Source of the DNA: Betaproteobacteria bacterium
GTDB lineage: Bacteria; Pseudomonadota; Gammaproteobacteria; Burkholderiales; SG8-39
Direction of reading: 5' to 3'
Assembly: GCA_947482825.1 (NCBI GenBank)
Contig: CANKMT010000036.1
Coordinates: forward strand, 1 to 50,506
DNA length: 50,506 bases
Numbering within the stretch: the stretch's first letter is position 1; every line of letters starts with the position of its first letter. The notes under the pieces are model-generated. The model saw nothing but the letters and a program-made list of their open reading frames with translations, searched no databases and was not told the DNA's origin. The translations under genes were made by a program, and so were the position numbers. Below are positions 48,063-50,506 of this stretch, one piece after another.

Positions 48063-48170
48063 TTAGGTGATCGATGCCACGCGCGTGCGCCGCTTGATTT
48101 TCCGATTGATCCGCTCCAGGCCGTTGGTCGTGCGCAGGCGAACGCGATGACCGGCGACGAAGTTGAAGAC
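48063..48170 (-). mobile_element. C-terminal fragment of an IS256-like (mutator-type) transposase
   Basis: The minus strand encodes FNFVAGHRV, LRTTNGLERINRK and RRTRVASI in one frame, which resembles the C-terminal region of IS256-family transposases. A stop follows, and no upstream part of the gene remains. It is a relic. Confidence 0.6.
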
Positions 48171-48183
48171 GGTTGTCACCGAC

Positions 48184-48308
48184 CGGCATATTGGAGCCAC
48201 TTCGTGAGCGGCATAAAGGGGCCAGTTGAGGTTCGGCATATTGGAGCCAGCGCCGGATCGGCGAAATTGAGCCAGTCGATGATCGGCATAACGGGGGCCC
48301 GCTTCCCG
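48184..48308. repeat. Five direct repeats with exact 25-bp period, likely IS21-type end
   Basis: CGGCATA-type units begin at 48184, 48209, 48234, 48259 and 48284, each 25 bp apart. The consensus of the first 16 bases is CGGCATAWWGGRGCCA, followed by 9 variable bases; the fourth unit is degenerate (CGGCGAAATTGAGCCA). IS21-family elements carry serial transposase-binding repeats at their ends, so this is probably a left-over end. No istA or istB is present. Confidence 0.6.
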
Positions 48309-48334
48309 ATGGACGGCACCGGGGACGGCTGAAC

Positions 48335-48772
48335 TCAGTTCACTTCAATCTCAGCGCGCCGGCCGAGCGCAGCCAAGGCGCGCTCCAGGGTCGGAACCTT
48401 GGTCTGATGCTTCGGGTCGAGCATCCGCCGTGCCTCTTTTTCGTTCACTTGCATGCGGCGGGCGAGCTCTGATTTCGAGATCCCGGAATCACGTAGCGCC
48501 ATGTAGACCGCAGCCTTGAGCGCCGTCGTGATCGGTGTGGTGGCGACCCGCTCGCCGCGCTTGGGTTGAGACGGCGCCGGAACCTCCAGCCCGTCCTCGA
48601 TACGGCCTTCGATGGCCGCCTGAAGCGCGCCCTCGGCCTCGGCAATCGCCTGATCCTTGGATTCACCCTGAGTGATCGCTTCCGGAATGTCGCGACAGGT
48701 GACTACATAGCCCCCGTCCTTGCGGTCGGGCGTGAGCTTTACGGCGTAGCTGAATCGCAGCATGGTGTTCAT
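48335..48772 (-). CDS. hicB: HicB-family antitoxin with DNA-binding domain
   Basis: The 145-residue protein has an N-terminal HicB fold (YAVKLTPDRKDGGYVVTCRDIPEAITQGES) and a C-terminal helix-turn-helix (SGISKSELARRMQVNEKEARRML). It should bind and neutralise HicA and repress the operon. It follows hicA after 10 bp. Confidence 0.9.
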   Translation of the reverse strand: MNTMLRFSYAVKLTPDRKDGGYVVTCRDIPEAITQGESKDQAIAEAEGALQAAIEGRIEDGLEVPAPSQPKRGERVATTPITTALKAAVYMALRDSGISKSELARRMQVNEKEARRMLDPKHQTKVPTLERALAALGRRAEIEVN

Positions 48773-48782
48773 GATGTTCTCG

Positions 48783-49001
48783 CTAAGGCAGGTCGCGTTC
48801 GGTGAGCCCGAGTTGCTTGAGCATGGCGTGATAGGTGCCGGTCTTCAGTTCGTCCTTGGGGTTGCGCACGGTGGTACGTAGATCTCCCAGAAGAAGCAGG
48901 CCATGCGAGCCTTTGCCGCGCTCCGGCCGCCAGTCGACCGTCATGCCTTTGCGCTTGGCGTACTTCTTCACCCGACGAATGAACTCGTTCCCGCGCATCA
49001 A
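48783..49001 (-). CDS. hicA: HicA-family mRNA-interferase toxin
   Basis: The 72-residue protein has the HicA dsRBD-like pattern: EFIRRVKKYAKRKGM, GKGSHG with the catalytic histidine at H33, LRTTVRNPKDELKTGTYHAMLKQLGL. It is intact and paired with hicB, so this module may be active. The second ATG (48998) may be the true start. Confidence 0.88.
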   Translation of the reverse strand: MMRGNEFIRRVKKYAKRKGMTVDWRPERGKGSHGLLLLGDLRTTVRNPKDELKTGTYHAMLKQLGLTERDLP

Positions 49002-49028
49002 TCAGTGTCGGACAAAACTGTCCGAATG

Positions 49029-49694
49029 TCAAAAATCGTTTTCAGCACGGCTCGCATATCGCATTGCGGACGCCCGCGAGGCGCCGCTCATGGCGAGATA
49101 CGAGGCCATGGTGTGGCGCAGATCGTGAAAGCGAAAATTCTCGACGCCTGCCTGCTGTAGCGCCTGCGCAAACCAATGATCGATCTCCAGCGCCTTCACC
49201 TTGCCCGGCTGCGCGAAGACCAGATCGGTATCCAGGCGCCGCACCTTCGCGTGCTCCTCGAGCATCTGCGCGACGCGCGGTACGATCGTCACGGCGCGCC
49301 GATCGTTATTCTTCGTCTTGTTCAACACGAGCTGCCGCCGTTTCAGATCGATGTCCGGCCAGCGAAGGCCGAGGATCTCGCCGCGGCGCATCCCAGTGGT
49401 GAGCGCGAGCAGGACAATGAGCGGCAATTCGACCAGCGCCGATTTCTCGCTCGCGGCCAGCAGCGCCTCGCGCTCCGGGTCTGAGAGGAAGCGCACGATG
49501 CCCGGGTGCTCCTCGCCCTTGGAAACCTGCCGTAGCGGGTTCTCCCGCAGCCAGTGCCACTCACGCACCGCCCGGGTGAATGCCGCGCTCAGAGAGGCCA
49601 GATAGCGATTTGCTGTAGCCGGCGCCCGGTAGCGCGGCGCTTCAGGGGATCCGAGATTTTCCGCGAGCAGGTTATCCCTCTTTTCCGCGATCAA
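49029..49694 (-). pseudogene. int: Tyrosine integrase, truncated at both ends
   Basis: The 221-residue product has the integrase core: LALTTGMRRGEILGLRWPDID with catalytic arginine and FHDLRHTMASYL with the H-x-x-R pair. After SGAS the frame turns unrelated, and the usual LGH block with the catalytic tyrosine is missing. Upstream, homology in frame (RIQSLTPALIAE) runs to about 49724, where a stop lies beside the tRNA. It is inactive. Confidence 0.82.
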
Positions 49695-49743
49695 TGCGGG
49701 CGTCAGGCTCTGGATTCGAGTACCATCTAACTACTTGATTTAA

Positions 49744-49820
49744 TGGTGGGCCGTGTTGGACTCGAACCAACGACCAAAGGATTATGAGTCCTCTGCTCTA
49801 ACCAACTGAGCTAACGGCCC
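49744..49820 (-). tRNA. tRNA with CAT anticodon (Met or Ile2)
   Basis: The minus strand forms a cloverleaf: acceptor GGGCCGT with ACGGCCC, anticodon loop CTCATAA giving CAT, T arm GTTGGTTCGAGTCCAAC and encoded CCA at 49744-49746. The TTTGGTCG variable region resembles Ile2 tRNAs whose CAT is lysidine-modified, but elongator Met cannot be excluded. The integrase relic abuts its 3' end, so this is the probable attachment site. Confidence 0.88.
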
Positions 49821-49857
49821 TTCGGGCGGATTATTGCAGATCGCGCCTTGGTCCTCG

Positions 49858-50436
49858 TCAACCGCGTGCCAGCGCGCGCTCGAGGAAATCGAGCCGGTCC
49901 TGCCCCCAGAACAACTCGCCGTTGAACGCATAGGTCGGCGCGCCGAAGACATTCAGGGCGAGCGCCTCCTGGGTATTTGCTTCATAGGCGAGCTTGCCCT
50001 TGCCAAGTGTGGAGTCGACGTCATTCACGCCTTGTCGAGCGGCGATTGCCGAAAGCACGGCCGGATCCGCGATGTTCTCCTCGCGCACCCATACTGCCGA
50101 AAGGACGTCCTCGGCGATGCTCATCCGCTTCGACTCGTCCGCGCCCGCAATCAGGTACGCGCCCTGCGTGCCATCGACCGGAAAAAATTTCGGCTGGATC
50201 GTCAGGGGCAGCTTGAGGAACGCCCGCCACCGGGCGAGTTCGACGAGCCGATAAGCCTGGCGTTGCGGCGCGCGCTTGCCCAACGGCAGTCCGCCGGACA
50301 CCGGGAAGATGAGGCCATAGTCCACCGGTTTGGCCTTGATCGTCGCACCGGCACGCGCGGCGATCACGGCAAGACGCGCGTGGCCGAGGTAGGTCCACGG
50401 AGAAACGGGAGAGAAGTAGTAGTCGATGCTTTTCAT
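49858..50436 (-). CDS. 2-hydroxychromene-2-carboxylate isomerase-like protein
   Basis: The 192-residue protein is a DsbA-fold, kappa-GST-like isomerase: DYYFSPVSPWTYLGHARL, then AVWVREENIADPAVL, and NVFGAPTYAFNGELFWGQDRLDFLERAL. These use glutathione to isomerise 2-hydroxychromene-2-carboxylate in naphthalene breakdown, though many family members have other roles. The ATG at 50434-50436 fits the standard start; the longer frame to 50463 is rejected. Confidence 0.85.
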   Translation of the reverse strand: MKSIDYYFSPVSPWTYLGHARLAVIAARAGATIKAKPVDYGLIFPVSGGLPLGKRAPQRQAYRLVELARWRAFLKLPLTIQPKFFPVDGTQGAYLIAGADESKRMSIAEDVLSAVWVREENIADPAVLSAIAARQGVNDVDSTLGKGKLAYEANTQEALALNVFGAPTYAFNGELFWGQDRLDFLERALARG

Positions 50437-50455
50437 TTGGTGTCCGAAAATGAAA

Positions 50456-50483
50456 CGGGCCACCCGGATTCCAGGGCGGCCCG
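50456..50483 (-). terminator. Intrinsic terminator of the gene right of the window
   Basis: CGGGCC-a-CCC pairs with GGG-c-GGCCCG around 8 nt. On the minus strand it is followed by TTTCATTTTC, so it should end a transcript coming from beyond the right edge of the window. Confidence 0.6.
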
Positions 50484-50506
50484 CGTTGGGGGCGAGGGTG
50501 CCTTGA

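Noticed and set aside
48184..48308. CRISPR array
   Set aside because: Units are 16 conserved plus 9 variable bases; spacers are too short and repeats degenerate, and no cas gene is present.

Overview
The window is GC-rich, gene-dense chromosome of a proteobacterium, most likely a betaproteobacterium with sulfur-oxidising relatives. The basis is a proteobacterial-type gshA, ubiA/ubiD ubiquinone genes, a CIRCE-controlled groESL, an imuA-imuB-dnaE2 SOS cassette, a urtABCDE-urease block, and sulfur-carrier genes next to a broken soxB. Taxonomy is an inference; no rRNA gene is present.

Layout. (1) 1-3.9 kb: a sulfur-trafficking patch. A truncated dsrE-like gene diverges from a CsoR/CstR-type repressor and tusA across a region with CsoR-like palindromes. 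Next come a DsrC-family protein lacking the usual C-terminal cysteine, a tandem two-domain TusA, an unrecognised 350-aa protein, and a 5'-truncated, frameshifted soxB remnant. (2) 4-12 kb: an orphan substrate-binding protein, a DUF6883/DUF4926 pair, eutBC, a small tautomerase, and an SDR / ornithine-cyclodeaminase-like / unknown / MFS group. (3) 12-16 kb: gshA, a CaiB-type CoA transferase, a Ser/Thr kinase and tRNA-Phe. (4) 16-28 kb: groESL with CIRCE and paired terminators, dacB, and a minus-strand chain ridA-recG-ubiA-orf-ubiD-DUF4870 in which every junction is a 4-nt overlap. Then a TPR protein, an HD-GYP response regulator, tRNA-Ala and a SapC-like protein.

(5) 28-40 kb: a co-directional minus-strand block for urea uptake and hydrolysis, urtABCDE-ureD-[hydratase-like gene]-ureABCEFG. 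It is preceded by a good sigma-54 promoter candidate. UrtA-E would import urea, UreABC hydrolyse it, and UreDEFG insert nickel. A 2-keto-4-pentenoate hydratase-like gene sits inside the block. (6) 40-47 kb: a PilZ/YcgR protein, then the LexA-box-controlled imuA-imuB-dnaE2 mutagenesis cassette and two small secreted or membrane proteins. (7) 47.2-49.8 kb: a degraded island next to a CAT-anticodon tRNA. It holds higBA with a frameshifted toxin, an IS256-like transposase tail, five 25-bp-period repeats that look like an IS21-type element end, hicAB, and an integrase lacking its catalytic tyrosine. The window ends in a 2-hydroxychromene-2-carboxylate isomerase-like gene.

The least conventional parts are the sulfur-carrier patch with its repressor-like operators, the DUF6883/DUF4926 pair, the hydratase inside the urease operon and the decayed tRNA-linked island. 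All family calls come from reading motifs and translations by eye; no database search was possible.
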